This document shows positions 26,169-34,504 of a DNA stretch of 43,856 bases, one piece after another (within the stretch, counting starts at the first letter, position 1; every line of letters begins with the position of its first letter). The DNA lies in NCBI GenBank assembly GCA_009923315.1, contig RFTU01000013.1, positions 1 through 43,856 on the forward strand. Reading direction: 5' to 3'. Made by a program: the position numbers and the translations under genes. Under the pieces are notes generated by a model that was not told the origin of the DNA, searched no databases, and was given only the letters and a program-made list of their open reading frames with translations. This DNA comes from Betaproteobacteria bacterium. GTDB taxonomy: Bacteria > Pseudomonadota > Gammaproteobacteria > Burkholderiales > Burkholderiaceae_C.

Positions 26169-27254
26169 TCAGATCACCTGGGGCTCGGGCTCTAGGCGGA
26201 TGCCAAAACGCTCGTAGACGCTGGTCTGAATCGCGCGGGCGAGGGTGAGCACTTCGGCGCCAGTGGCCCCGCCTCGGTTGACGAGCACCAAGGCCTGCTT
26301 GTCGTATACGCCGGCACGGCCCACGCTGCGGCCTTTCCAGCCGCAGGCGTCAATCAGCCAACCGGCGGCCAACTTCACCGTGCCGTCGTCCAGCGGGTAG
26401 TGCACGATGCCAGGGTCTCGCGCGATGATGTCGCGACACTGCTCGGCGCTGACCACCGGGTTCTTGAAAAAGCTGCCCACATTGCCCAAGACGGCCGGGT
26501 CGGGCAACTTGGCGCGGCGAATCGCACACACCCAATCGAAGATCTGCTCGGCCGACGGGTCGGTCACACCCGTGTCTTCGATTCGCCTTTGCAGGTCCAG
26601 GTAGCCCACCACCGGCTGCCAGGGTTTGGGCAGTCGCAGCCGCACACGCGTGATCACACTCTTGCCGGCCAGGCCGCCAAAACCGGTTTGTTTGAAGACG
26701 CTATCGCGATAGGCGAAGGCACAGGCTTGGGCATCCAGCTCCACCGTGCGACCGGTGATCAGGTCCACCGCCACCAGGGAATGGAACCGGTCCTTGAGCT
26801 CTACCCCATAGGCCCCGATGTTCTGCACGGGCGCGGCCCCCACGGTACCCGGAATCAGGGCCATGTTTTCCAGGCCCGGCAGCCCCTGCGCCAGCGTCCA
26901 CTGCACGAGTTCATGCCAATCCACACCGGCCCCGGCCTCCACGATCACCGCATGGGCGTCTTCATGAACCACACGCAGGCCTGGCACCTCGACCTTGACC
27001 ACCAGCGCGGAAGGGTCTCGCGTGAACACGAGGTTGCTGCCGCCTCCCAAGACCATCTTGGGCGCTCGGCCCCATTGCGGATGGTCCACCACGCGGCGCA
27101 CGGCGGCCTCGCTGTCCACCCGCACCAGGTGGGCCGCCACCGCCGGCAGACCCAGGGTATTGAGGGTGCGCAGGCTCACGCCCTCTTCCACCATCAGGGC
27201 GGGGCTCGATTTCCAGGCGGAACCGGGCTGTGTGGGCGGCGCAGAGGCAGGCAT
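26169..27254 (-). CDS. murB: UDP-N-acetylenolpyruvoylglucosamine reductase
   Basis: MurB reduces UDP-GlcNAc-enolpyruvate to UDP-MurNAc with NADPH and FAD, the second committed step of peptidoglycan synthesis. The FAD-binding domain shows RTLNTLGLPA, VLGGGSNLVF and the ALIPGTVGAAPVQNIGAYGVEL signature. The catalytic serine lies in GNVGSFFKNPVV and the C-terminal Glu in RLEPEPQVI. The type-I arrangement, with the extra Tyr loop (VGYLDLQRRI), resembles E. coli MurB. I chose ATG 27254 (361 residues) because a GAGGG ribosome site lies ~12 nt upstream; ATG 27194 would give a 341-residue protein nearer the E. coli length. It is divergent from yajQ. Confidence 0.96.
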   Translation of the reverse strand: MPASAPPTQPGSAWKSSPALMVEEGVSLRTLNTLGLPAVAAHLVRVDSEAAVRRVVDHPQWGRAPKMVLGGGSNLVFTRDPSALVVKVEVPGLRVVHEDAHAVIVEAGAGVDWHELVQWTLAQGLPGLENMALIPGTVGAAPVQNIGAYGVELKDRFHSLVAVDLITGRTVELDAQACAFAYRDSVFKQTGFGGLAGKSVITRVRLRLPKPWQPVVGYLDLQRRIEDTGVTDPSAEQIFDWVCAIRRAKLPDPAVLGNVGSFFKNPVVSAEQCRDIIARDPGIVHYPLDDGTVKLAAGWLIDACGWKGRSVGRAGVYDKQALVLVNRGGATGAEVLTLARAIQTSVYERFGIRLEPEPQVI

Positions 27255-27303
27255 GGCAAAATTTTCCCTCAGAACGTACGGTGCCCCAGGCCCTTTTTGA
27301 ATC

Positions 27304-27804
27304 ATGCCGAGCTTTGATGTGGTCGTGGAACCCAACCTGGTTGAGGTGCGCAACGCCGTGGACCAGAGCAACAAAGAGGTTGGCACACGCTTTGATTTCA
27401 AGGGCAGTGATGCGCGCATTGAACTGTCGGACAAGGGCAGCAACAAGGAGCTCACCCTGTTTGCCGACAGCGATTTCCAGCTTCAACAGATCCAGGACAT
27501 CCTGCTGGCCAAGCTCACCAAGCGCAGCGTCGACATTCGCTTCCTGGACGACAGCGCCAAGCCTGAAAAGATCGGGGGCGACAAACTCAAGCAGCTGGTC
27601 AAGATCAAGACAGGCATCGAGTCCGATCTCGGCAAGAAAATTCAAACCCTGATCAAGCAAAGCAAGATCAAGGTTCAGGCCGCCATCCAGGGCGACGCGG
27701 TGCGGGTGACCGGCGCCAAGCGCGATGACCTGCAAACGGCCATTGCACTGCTGAGGAAGGAAGTGAGCGACGCGCCACTGACCTTCAACAACTTCCGCGA
27801 CTAG
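27304..27804 (+). CDS. yajQ: YajQ family nucleotide/c-di-GMP-binding protein
   Basis: The 166-residue protein matches YajQ throughout: [52 protein letters not shown] and the C-terminal [21 protein letters not shown] ending FNNFRD. The family has two ferredoxin-like halves. The Xanthomonas homologue binds cyclic-di-GMP and modulates a LysR-type regulator; whether this member does so is unknown. The next gene, a ZIP transporter, starts one base after the stop, so the two are probably co-transcribed and coupled. Divergent from murB across 49 nt. Confidence 0.95.
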   Translation: MPSFDVVVEPNLVEVRNAVDQSNKEVGTRFDFKGSDARIELSDKGSNKELTLFADSDFQLQQIQDILLAKLTKRSVDIRFLDDSAKPEKIGGDKLKQLVKIKTGIESDLGKKIQTLIKQSKIKVQAAIQGDAVRVTGAKRDDLQTAIALLRKEVSDAPLTFNNFRD

Positions 27805-27805
27805 T

Positions 27806-28591
27806 TTGACCCTGATCTACATCATCCTGGCCACCGGCTTAGGCGGCCTGCTGTCGGTTTTGGCCGCTGCCAGCCTCACCACGCATGTGCTGGGTCGCGT
27901 CGTGCACAGCTTGGTGAGTCTTTCGGCCGGTGTGCTGCTGGGAACCGCCCTGCTCAATGTGCTCCCCGAAGCCTTTGAATCAGCGCAGGCCCCTACGCAT
28001 GAGCTCTTCGTGACGCTGTTGGCAGGACTGCTGTTCTTCTTCCTCCTGGAAAAGGCTGAGCTGTATCGCCACAGCCACCACCATGAGGGCGATCACCCGC
28101 ACCACGATCACCACCACGGCTTCGATGCGGAACAGGCCGGTGCCGGGGGTTGGTCGGTGTTGTTGGGTGACAGCATCCACAACTTCATGGATGGGGTCAT
28201 CATCGCTGCGGCCTTCCTGACCGATGTGAAGCTGGGCGTGGTGACCACCTTGGCCATCGTGGCCCACGAGATACCGCAGGAGATCGGCGACTTCATCGTC
28301 TTGCTCAATGCCGGCTTCTCACGCGCGCGCGCGCTGCTGTTCAATGCCTTGTCCGGCCTGGCCGCAGTCGCCGGTGGTCTGATGGGGTACTTCGCCATGG
28401 CCGACCTGCGGCACCTGTTTCCCTATCTGTTGGTGGTGGCCGCCAGCAGTTTCATCTACGTGGCCGTGGCGGACCTGCTGCCGCAGATGCAACGGCGCCT
28501 GGCCTTTCGCGAAACCCTGCAGCAGGTTCTGTGGCTGGCGGCGGGCTTGAGCCTGGTGCTGCTGGCCGGCGAGGTGCTCCATCCCCACTGA
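27806..28591 (+). CDS. ZIP-family divalent metal transporter
   Basis: The 261-residue protein has eight hydrophobic segments. The metal path motifs are HNFMDGVIIAAAF (TM4) and VAHEIPQEIGDFIVLL (TM5), diagnostic of ZIP transporters that move Zn2+ or Fe2+/Mn2+ into the cytoplasm. Between TM3 and TM4 a His-rich loop (HSHHHEGDHPHHDHHHGFD) probably binds zinc. It resembles the GufA branch. The start must be TTG at 27806: no ATG precedes the first membrane segment (TLIYIILATGLGGLLSVL). There is no ribosome site, so translation may rely on coupling to yajQ. It converges with the universal stress gene, 16 nt apart. Confidence 0.9.
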   Translation: MTLIYIILATGLGGLLSVLAAASLTTHVLGRVVHSLVSLSAGVLLGTALLNVLPEAFESAQAPTHELFVTLLAGLLFFFLLEKAELYRHSHHHEGDHPHHDHHHGFDAEQAGAGGWSVLLGDSIHNFMDGVIIAAAFLTDVKLGVVTTLAIVAHEIPQEIGDFIVLLNAGFSRARALLFNALSGLAAVAGGLMGYFAMADLRHLFPYLLVVAASSFIYVAVADLLPQMQRRLAFRETLQQVLWLAAGLSLVLLAGEVLHPH

Positions 28592-28607
28592 CCGAGCCGG
28601 GTTGGCC

Positions 28608-29042
28608 TTACTTCACCACCAGCACCGGCACCGGGCTGTGCAGCAACACCCGCTGGGTTTCACTGCCCAAGAGCAACGCGGCCACGCCACGCCGGCCATG
28701 TGAGGCCATGACGATCAGGTCGCAATTCTTGGCCTTGGCATGGTCCAGGATGGCTTCCCAGGGGTGCAAGGACTCGACCGTGTAGCCACTGCAGGCGACC
28801 TGTTGTTCGCGAGCGGCCTCCACCACCGCCGTGACCCGCTGGCGGGCCACTTTCTCCTGCGCTTCGTAGAACTCCTGCGGCGCAATCGGCTGCACTTCGC
28901 TGATGGCGCTGTAGGGGAAGGGTTCCTTGACCGACACCGCAAAGAGCTGAGCGTCCAGGCGTCGCGCCAATGCAATGGCAGCCTCCACCGCCTTGCGGGT
29001 GATGTCTGAACCATCGGTGGGAACGAGTATTCGGCTGTACAT
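28608..29042 (-). CDS. Universal stress protein (UspA family)
   Basis: The 144-residue single-domain protein has an Rossmann-like fold: YSRILVPTDGSDITRKAVEAAIALA at the start and DLIVMASHGRRGVAALLLGSETQRVL with VPVLVV at the end. The G-x2-G and LLGS ATP-binding pattern is present, placing it in the ATP-binding UspFG/MJ0577-like group. Such proteins build up under starvation and other stress, but their activity is not established. An AGGAG ribosome site lies upstream (29051-29055). A perfect inverted repeat lies further upstream, which could control expression. Confidence 0.92.
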   Translation of the reverse strand: MYSRILVPTDGSDITRKAVEAAIALARRLDAQLFAVSVKEPFPYSAISEVQPIAPQEFYEAQEKVARQRVTAVVEAAREQQVACSGYTVESLHPWEAILDHAKAKNCDLIVMASHGRRGVAALLLGSETQRVLLHSPVPVLVVK

Positions 29043-29060
29043 GGCGGACGCTCCTGCAGA

Positions 29061-29079
29061 CGTGAACTGGGTGTTCACG
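29061..29079 (-). promoter_or_regulatory. Perfect inverted repeat in the universal stress gene leader
   Basis: CGTGAAC (29061-29067) and GTTCACG (29073-29079) form a 7-bp stem with a 5-nt loop, just upstream of the AGGAG ribosome site (29051-29055, minus strand). A -10-like GATACT lies further upstream. It could be a regulator-binding site or an mRNA hairpin. Confidence 0.4.
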
Positions 29080-29119
29080 GGAACCCGAAGTATCGAACCG
29101 TGATGGTCCGCTCACACTT

Positions 29120-29139
29120 GCCCCAAATCAAGCTGGGGC
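29120..29139 (-). terminator. Hairpin downstream of the sulfurtransferase gene
   Basis: GCCCCA (29120-29125) pairs with TGGGGC (29134-29139) around an 8-nt loop. On the minus strand it lies 21 nt past the sulfurtransferase stop. It has no U-run after it, so it is at best a weak or Rho-assisted terminator between that gene and the universal stress gene. Confidence 0.3.
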
Positions 29140-29160
29140 CATCCGGTTAGGGGGTTCGAG

Positions 29161-30018
29161 CTAGCCCAGCGCCACCGGCCGGCCAGGATCGGCCGACCAC
29201 TCGCTCCAAGAGCCGGGATACAGCACGCCCTCTCCCAAGCCCGCGTGGGCCAAAGCCAACAGGTTGTGGCAGGCCGTCACACCCGAGCCACACTGATGCA
29301 CGACTGGGTCACCGGCCTGCAGCAAGGGCTGCCACTCGGCGCGAAGCTGCTCCACGGGCTTGAAACGGCCGTCGGGCTGCAGGTTGTGCTTGAAAAAACG
29401 GTTGACCGCGCCAGGGATGTGCCCGGCGCGCGTGTCCAGCGGCTCCGTTTCGCCACGGTAGCGCTCACCGACGCGGGCGTCCACCAGGCACACGCGGCCC
29501 AGACGCTGCAGCAACTCCGGCGCCGTCACCGTGGACATCCCGGGTTCGGTCTCCGGGTAGGCCGCCGACGACTGAGCCGACGGCACCGCGGTGTCCAGCT
29601 CGCCGCCTGCGGCCAACCACGCGGCCTTGCCACCGTCGAGCACGGCCACCGCCTCATGCCCCATCCAACGCAACATCCACCAGGCTCGGGCGGCGTAGCA
29701 GCCCCCCTGGTCATCGTAGGCGACCACGGGCGTGGCCGGCGTGATGCCCCACTGCGTCAGGCGAGCAGCCCATTGCCCACGCGAGGGCAGCGGGTGGCGG
29801 CCGCCATCCACCGGCCCCCGAGGGGACTTCGGCCCACTGAGGTCACGGTCCAAATGGGCATAGAACGCGCCGGGCACATGACCGGCGCCGTAAGCCCGCT
29901 CACCGGCGTCCACATCGAACAGATCAAAACCGCAATCCAGGACCGCCACAGCCGGGCCCCTGGGGGCCGTCTGCGCACGCAGTTGCTGGAACTGCTCGAC
30001 AGAAATCAGCGGTCCCAT
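29161..30018 (-). CDS. sseA: Two-domain sulfurtransferase (SseA type)
   Basis: The 285-residue protein has two rhodanese domains. The inactive N-terminal one includes FDVDAGERAYGAGHVPGAFYAHLD, and the active C-terminal one has VDARVGERYRGETEPLDTRAGHIPGAVN. The active loop reads VVHQCGSGVTAC, with catalytic Cys243 in C-G-S-G-V-T, the 3-mercaptopyruvate sulfurtransferase type and not the C-R-K-G-V-T loop of thiosulfate enzymes. It starts 4 nt after the Rieske oxygenase stop and is on the same strand, so the two probably form an operon. A joint pathway involving an organosulfur compound is conceivable but not shown. Confidence 0.9.
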   Translation of the reverse strand: MGPLISVEQFQQLRAQTAPRGPAVAVLDCGFDLFDVDAGERAYGAGHVPGAFYAHLDRDLSGPKSPRGPVDGGRHPLPSRGQWAARLTQWGITPATPVVAYDDQGGCYAARAWWMLRWMGHEAVAVLDGGKAAWLAAGGELDTAVPSAQSSAAYPETEPGMSTVTAPELLQRLGRVCLVDARVGERYRGETEPLDTRAGHIPGAVNRFFKHNLQPDGRFKPVEQLRAEWQPLLQAGDPVVHQCGSGVTACHNLLALAHAGLGEGVLYPGSWSEWSADPGRPVALG

Positions 30019-30022
30019 GGCG

Positions 30023-31144
30023 TCAGCGCAGCTCAGGCGAGTTCTTCATCGCCCGTCGGTACCACTCGTGGAAATGCTGCATGCCGTCCTCCATCGGGCT
30101 CTGGTAGGGGCCGACCTCGTCATCGCCGCGCTCCATCAGCGCGCGCCGCCCAGCGTCCATGCGCAGCGCAATCTCGTCGTCTTCCCGGCAGGTCTCCATG
30201 TAGGCGGCCTGCTCAGCCTCCACGAACTCGCGCTCAAAGGCAGCGATCTCTTCGGGGTAGAAGAACTCGACCACATTGAGCGTCTTTTGCGGGCCCTTGG
30301 GGACCAGATGGCTGACCACCAGCACGTGCGGGTACCACTCCACCATCAGCGTGGGGTAGTAGGTCAGCCAAATCGCGCCGTGCGCCGGCGGAGTGCCGTT
30401 GCGGTACTTCAGCACCGCGTCGTGCCAACGCTGGTAGACGGGCGAGCCCGGCTTTTGAAGCGCCTTGTGAACACCCACCGTCTGCACGCTGTGGTGAGGT
30501 CCGTACTCCCAGCGCAGGTCTTCACAGGCCACAAAGGCGCCCAAGCCCGGGTGGAAAGGCCCGACGTGATAGTCCTCGAGGTACACCTCGATGAAGGTTT
30601 TCCAGTTGTAGTCGCATTCGTGCACCTGCACCTTGTCGAGCACATAGCCCGTGAAGTCCAGCTCGTGCTGCGGGCCCAGGCGCGCCAGATCGGCGGCGAC
30701 CTGGCGGCTGCTGGAGTCAAACACCAGCCCGTTCCAAGACTGCACGGGGTAGTTGCGCAGGTTCAGGCAGGGGTCATCGGCGAAATGCGGAGCCCCCACC
30801 AGTTGACCGTGGAGGTCGTAGGTCCAGCGGTGCAGCGGGCACACCACATGCTGGCGGGTGTGGCCGCGACCCTTGAGCATCAAGGCCTGCCGATGGCGAC
30901 ACACGTTGGAAATCAGCTCTACCCCGTCGCGCGTGCGCACCAAGGCGCGGCCCTCTCCCTCGGCGGGCAAGGCGAAATAGTCCCCCACCTCGGGTACCGC
31001 CAACTCATGGCCCAGGTAACGCGGCGAGCCATCGAAGATGAGCCGCTGTTCCTCCTGGAACAACGCCTCGCTGAAATAAGACGAAACCGAGAGTTGAGAG
31101 CGGCTGCGCTCCAGGGCTTCCAGCCCAATGCTCAGGTCCGACAT
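30023..31144 (-). CDS. Rieske non-heme iron oxygenase, alpha subunit
   Basis: The 373-residue protein has an N-terminal Rieske [2Fe-2S] domain, with ligands Cys82, His84, Cys102 and His105 in CRHRQALMLKG...CPLHRWTY. A catalytic domain follows. The mononuclear iron histidines are most likely His193 and His198 in NWKTFIEVYLEDYHVGPFHPGL, with the bridging Asp191 present. An acidic REDDEIALRMDAG segment near residue 330 probably supplies the third ligand. It resembles ring-hydroxylating and choline/betaine-type monooxygenases. No reductase, ferredoxin or beta subunit is nearby, so electrons must come from elsewhere. The substrate is unknown. The next gene (sulfurtransferase) follows at 4 nt. Confidence 0.88.
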   Translation of the reverse strand: MSDLSIGLEALERSRSQLSVSSYFSEALFQEEQRLIFDGSPRYLGHELAVPEVGDYFALPAEGEGRALVRTRDGVELISNVCRHRQALMLKGRGHTRQHVVCPLHRWTYDLHGQLVGAPHFADDPCLNLRNYPVQSWNGLVFDSSSRQVAADLARLGPQHELDFTGYVLDKVQVHECDYNWKTFIEVYLEDYHVGPFHPGLGAFVACEDLRWEYGPHHSVQTVGVHKALQKPGSPVYQRWHDAVLKYRNGTPPAHGAIWLTYYPTLMVEWYPHVLVVSHLVPKGPQKTLNVVEFFYPEEIAAFEREFVEAEQAAYMETCREDDEIALRMDAGRRALMERGDDEVGPYQSPMEDGMQHFHEWYRRAMKNSPELR

Positions 31145-31238
31145 GATCCCCGGGGAACCTCCGAAAGCAGGATGGAAAAGGGGACGGGATTCTAACCACA
31201 GCCAAGCCCCTACGGGCGTATGATGTTGTCAGCCATCA

Positions 31239-31276
31239 CTGTCAATTCAGATTGACAGGCAGGCGCTACCTACAAT
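31239..31276. promoter_or_regulatory. 20-bp perfect inverted repeat in the Rieske/xseB divergent region
   Basis: CTGTCAAT (31239-31246) and ATTGACAG (31251-31258) are perfect 8-bp arms around TCAG. Each arm reads TTGACA on one strand, a perfect -35 hexamer in both directions. TACAAT at 31271-31276 is a good -10 for xseB but sits only 13 nt from TTGACA, so the two do not pair normally. On the minus strand no strong -10 stands at the right distance. The geometry fits an operator for a dimeric regulator between the two genes. Confidence 0.45.
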
Positions 31277-31304
31277 CAGGACGTTTCATTGCCCTGCTGT
31301 CCCC

Positions 31305-31559
31305 ATGAAGTCCACTTTGCCTGAGGAATCCGCGCAAGATGCGGGTGCGCCCCTGCCGGCGCGCTATGAAGACGCCTTGGCCGAACTCGATGAGCTGGTG
31401 CAGGCCATGGAGTCGGGGCGCCTGCCTTTGGACGAGCTGCTCGTGGCCTACCGCCGCGGTGCCGCCCTGCTCACCTTCTGCCGCGAACGTCTGCAGGCGG
31501 TGGAAGAACAGGTCAAAGTCCTGGAGGACGGCCAGCTCAAGCCCTGGAGGGGCACTTGA
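31305..31559 (+). CDS. xseB: Exodeoxyribonuclease VII small subunit
   Basis: The 84-residue protein has the coiled-coil helical hairpin of Xse[59 protein letters not shown]. Several copies bind one XseA to form exonuclease VII, which degrades single-stranded DNA from both ends. xseA is not in this window. The stop TGA overlaps the TTG start of ispA, the classical xseB-ispA-dxs order of proteobacteria. A -10-like TACAAT lies at 31271-31276. Confidence 0.95.
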   Translation: MKSTLPEESAQDAGAPLPARYEDALAELDELVQAMESGRLPLDELLVAYRRGAALLTFCRERLQAVEEQVKVLEDGQLKPWRGT

Positions 31560-32446
31560 GCACGGGGCTTCAAGCCTGGATGACCGAGCAGTTGCGCTTG
31601 GTGGAACAGGCCTTGTCGGCCTGGGTGCCGGCCGATGCGCCCGCCGGACTGGGCGAGGCCATGCGCTATGGCGTGCTGGATGGCGGCAAGCGGCTGAGGC
31701 CGCTGTTGGTGCTGGCCGCCGCCCAGGCGGTCCAGGGACACGAAGGTGCCGCACTGCGGGCGGCCTGCGCGGTGGAATTGATCCACGCTTATTCCCTGGT
31801 GCATGACGACATGCCCTGTATGGACAACGACGTGCTGCGACGGGGCAAGCCCACGGTGCATGTGCAGTTTGGCCAAGCGCAGGCCATGCTGGCGGGCGAT
31901 GCAATGCAGGCGCTGGCCTTCGAACTGCTCACGCCGCTGGATGCGGCGGAGCTGGAGCCTTCGCTGCAGGCCCGGCTGGTGGGCCTGCTCTCGCGCGGCG
32001 CCGGATACTCGGGCATGGCCGGCGGACAAGCCATCGACCTGGCCAGCGTGGGCCGTCAGCTTCAGGAAGCCGACCTGCGGCGCATGCATGAACTCAAGAC
32101 CGGGGCCCTGCTTCAGGCCAGTGTCGACATGGGGGCGGCCTGCGGCGTCGCGGACGCGGCCACCCTCGCAGCGCTCAGCCGCTACGGCCATGCCATCGGT
32201 CTGGCCTTCCAGGTGGTGGACGACATCTTGGATGTCACGCAGGACACCGAGGTGCTGGGCAAGACTGCAGGCAAGGATCGGGAACAATCCAAGCCGACCT
32301 ATGTGTCGCTGATGGGGCTCCAAGGGGCCCAGCGACACGCCCGTGAATTGCATGAGCGGGCGCTGCAGGCCCTGGTGGCCAGCGCCTTGCCCGACACCCA
32401 TCGGCTGCGCGAACTCGCCGATCTGGTGGTGCACCGCCAACATTGA
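31556..32446 (+). CDS. ispA: Farnesyl diphosphate synthase
   Basis: IspA condenses isopentenyl and dimethylallyl units to farnesyl diphosphate, the precursor of undecaprenol, ubiquinone and other isoprenoids. The 296-residue product has both aspartate motifs, DDMPCMD (from Asp84) and DDILD (from Asp222), plus [10 protein letters not shown] and the GGQAIDL segment. The start is TTG at 31556, overlapping the xseB stop (TTGA); ATG 31580 is an alternative that would shorten it by 8 residues. The dxs gene follows after 31 nt. Confidence 0.95.
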   Translation: MSTGLQAWMTEQLRLVEQALSAWVPADAPAGLGEAMRYGVLDGGKRLRPLLVLAAAQAVQGHEGAALRAACAVELIHAYSLVHDDMPCMDNDVLRRGKPTVHVQFGQAQAMLAGDAMQALAFELLTPLDAAELEPSLQARLVGLLSRGAGYSGMAGGQAIDLASVGRQLQEADLRRMHELKTGALLQASVDMGAACGVADAATLAALSRYGHAIGLAFQVVDDILDVTQDTEVLGKTAGKDREQSKPTYVSLMGLQGAQRHARELHERALQALVASALPDTHRLRELADLVVHRQH

Positions 32447-32477
32447 CGGTGTGCCGCACACTGCCGGAGAACCCACC

Positions 32478-34403
32478 ATGTCCAAGCCCCACTATCCGCT
32501 TTTGGAGTCCATTCAAAGCCCGGCCGACCTGCGGCGTCTGTCGCGGCTGGAACTGAAGTCGCTGGCGCGCGAGCTGCGTGAATTCCTGTTGCAGTCGGTG
32601 GGCAAGACTGGCGGTCACCTGTCCAGCAACCTGGGCACGGTTGAGCTCACCATCGCCCTGCATGCGGTCTACAACACCCCCGAAGATCGCCTGGTCTGGG
32701 ATGTCGGACACCAGACCTACCCGCACAAGATCCTGACCGGGCGCCGCGAGCGCTTCCACACCCTGCGCCAACTCGGTGGCCTGTCAGGCTTTCCGCGCCG
32801 CGACGAAAGTGAGTACGACACCTTCGGCACCGCCCATTCGTCCACCTCCATTTCCGCCGCTCTGGGCATGGCCTTGGGTGCGCAACTCAAGGGAGAAGAC
32901 CGCAAGGCCGTGGCCATCATTGGCGACGGCGCCATGAGCGCGGGCATGGCCTTTGAAGCGCTGAACAACGGCGGCGTGCCGCACGGCGGCATCACAGCAG
33001 ACCTGTTGGTCGTGCTCAATGACAACGACATGTCGATCAGCCCGCCGGTGGGCGCGCTCAACAAGTACCTGGCCCGGCTGATGAGCGGCAAGTTCTATGC
33101 GGCCGCCCGCGAGTCAGCCAAGAGCGTGCTGCGCAATGCGCCGCCTCTGTTCGAGTTGGCGCGGCGCTTCGAAGAGCACGCCAAGGGCATGGTGGCTCCC
33201 TCGACCATTTTTGAGGAATTCGGCTTCAACTACGTCGGTCCGATCGATGGCCACGACCTGGACGCGCTGATTCCCACCCTGGAGAACATGCGCCGGATGA
33301 AGGGGCCGCAGTTCCTGCACGTGGTCACCAAGAAGGGCTATGGCTACAAGCTGGCTGAGGCCGACCCGATCAAGTACCACGGTCCTTCGCCCTTTGACCC
33401 TTCGCAGGGCATCCAAAAACCTGCCACGCCACCCAAGCCCACCTTCACACAGGTCTTCGGCAACTGGCTGTGCGACATGGCCGCCGCCGACGCGCGCCTG
33501 GTGGGCGTCACGCCGGCCATGCTCGAAGGCTCGGGCATGGTCGAGTTCCAAAAGCGCTTTCCGCAGCGTTGCCACGACGTGGGCATTGCCGAACAACACG
33601 CCGTCACCTTCGCCGGCGGCCTGGCCTGCGAGGGTCTGAAGCCGGTAGTGGCCATCTATTCCACTTTCCTGCAGCGCGGCTATGACCAACTGATCCACGA
33701 CGTGGCGCTGCAGAACCTGCCCATGGTGTTGGCCCTGGACCGGGCGGGCATTGTGGGCGCCGATGGCGCCACGCACGCCGGAGCCTATGACATTGCCTTT
33801 GTCCGTTGCGTGCCCAACATGAGCGTGCTGACGCCGTCTGACGAGCGCGAGTGCCGCATGGCCTTGTCCACTGCCCATGGGCAGAACCACCCGGTGACCG
33901 TGCGCTACCCGCGTGGAGCCGGCGCGGGGGCTGACGCGGGCACCGACCTGGCCACCTTCGAGTGGGGCAAGGGCGTGGTACGCCGGCAGGCTGCACCCGC
34001 GCTGGCCGGGCAAGTACGGGTGGCCATCCTGGCCTTCGGCACCTTGCTGCACCCGGCCTTGAAGGCTGCCGAGATGTTGAATGCCACCGTGGCCGATATG
34101 CGATTCGTCAAGCCGCTGGACGCCGAACTGGTGCGGGACCTGGCGCGTTCACACGATGCCCTGGTGACCATCGAAGACGGCTGCCTCATGGGCGGTGCGG
34201 GATCCGCCGTGCTGGAGTTCCTGCAGGCTCAGGGCGTGGTGATGCCGGTGTTGAACCTGGGCTACCCGGATGCGTTCATCGAGCACGGCGACCCAGCCAA
34301 ATTGAACGCCCAGCTCGGCCTTGATGCCGCCGGAATCGAGCGCAGCATTCGCGAGCGCTTCCTTGCGGATTCATCGGCGTCCCCCGCGGCGGCGGCGGCT
34401 TAG
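32478..34403 (+). CDS. dxs: 1-deoxy-D-xylulose-5-phosphate synthase
   Basis: Dxs makes DXP from pyruvate and glyceraldehyde-3-phosphate with thiamine diphosphate, the first step of the MEP isoprenoid pathway and also a feed to thiamine and pyridoxal. At 641 residues it has normal length. The TPP-binding segment is [18 protein letters not shown], followed by [19 protein letters not shown]. The catalytic Glu is in [16 protein letters not shown], and TVRYPRGAG lies in the C-terminal half. The ATG at 32478 has GGAGA 7 nt upstream. The product ends in an Ala-rich tail. Confidence 0.97.
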   Translation: MSKPHYPLLESIQSPADLRRLSRLELKSLARELREFLLQSVGKTGGHLSSNLGTVELTIALHAVYNTPEDRLVWDVGHQTYPHKILTGRRERFHTLRQLGGLSGFPRRDESEYDTFGTAHSSTSISAALGMALGAQLKGEDRKAVAIIGDGAMSAGMAFEALNNGGVPHGGITADLLVVLNDNDMSISPPVGALNKYLARLMSGKFYAAARESAKSVLRNAPPLFELARRFEEHAKGMVAPSTIFEEFGFNYVGPIDGHDLDALIPTLENMRRMKGPQFLHVVTKKGYGYKLAEADPIKYHGPSPFDPSQGIQKPATPPKPTFTQVFGNWLCDMAAADARLVGVTPAMLEGSGMVEFQKRFPQRCHDVGIAEQHAVTFAGGLACEGLKPVVAIYSTFLQRGYDQLIHDVALQNLPMVLALDRAGIVGADGATHAGAYDIAFVRCVPNMSVLTPSDERECRMALSTAHGQNHPVTVRYPRGAGAGADAGTDLATFEWGKGVVRRQAAPALAGQVRVAILAFGTLLHPALKAAEMLNATVADMRFVKPLDAELVRDLARSHDALVTIEDGCLMGGAGSAVLEFLQAQGVVMPVLNLGYPDAFIEHGDPAKLNAQLGLDAAGIERSIRERFLADSSASPAAAAA

Positions 34404-34418
34404 GCCCGAGCTTCCACT

Positions 34419-34442
34419 CAGGGCCCAGGCAAGGCGGCCCTG
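34419..34442 (+). terminator. GC-rich hairpin after dxs
   Basis: CAGGGCC (34419-34425) pairs perfectly with GGCCCTG (34436-34442) around a 10-nt loop, 16 nt after the dxs stop. It lacks a T-run. A -10-like GACAAT follows at about 34449-34454 and could start the folE2 transcript, so this may mark the operon boundary. The rest of the 101-nt gap holds nothing else I can name. Confidence 0.35.
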
Positions 34443-34504
34443 GGTGGGCGACAATGCAGGGTTTCCCCTGTTCGCCGGCCTTTGACAGCCCGATGCTGGT
34501 CTCC

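Noticed and set aside
28078-28123. CAC/CAT-rich stretch suspected to be a simple repeat
   Set aside because: It encodes the His-rich loop of the ZIP transporter, in frame.
29145-29165. tRNA-like T-arm (ggttcgag) near 29150 and ggttcgaat near 25655
   Set aside because: No matching acceptor, D or anticodon arms; the second lies within the thioesterase gene.
31252-31276. A sigma70 promoter TTGACA...TACAAT for xseB
   Set aside because: The spacer is only 13 nt, outside the functional range. TACAAT may be used with another, weaker -35.
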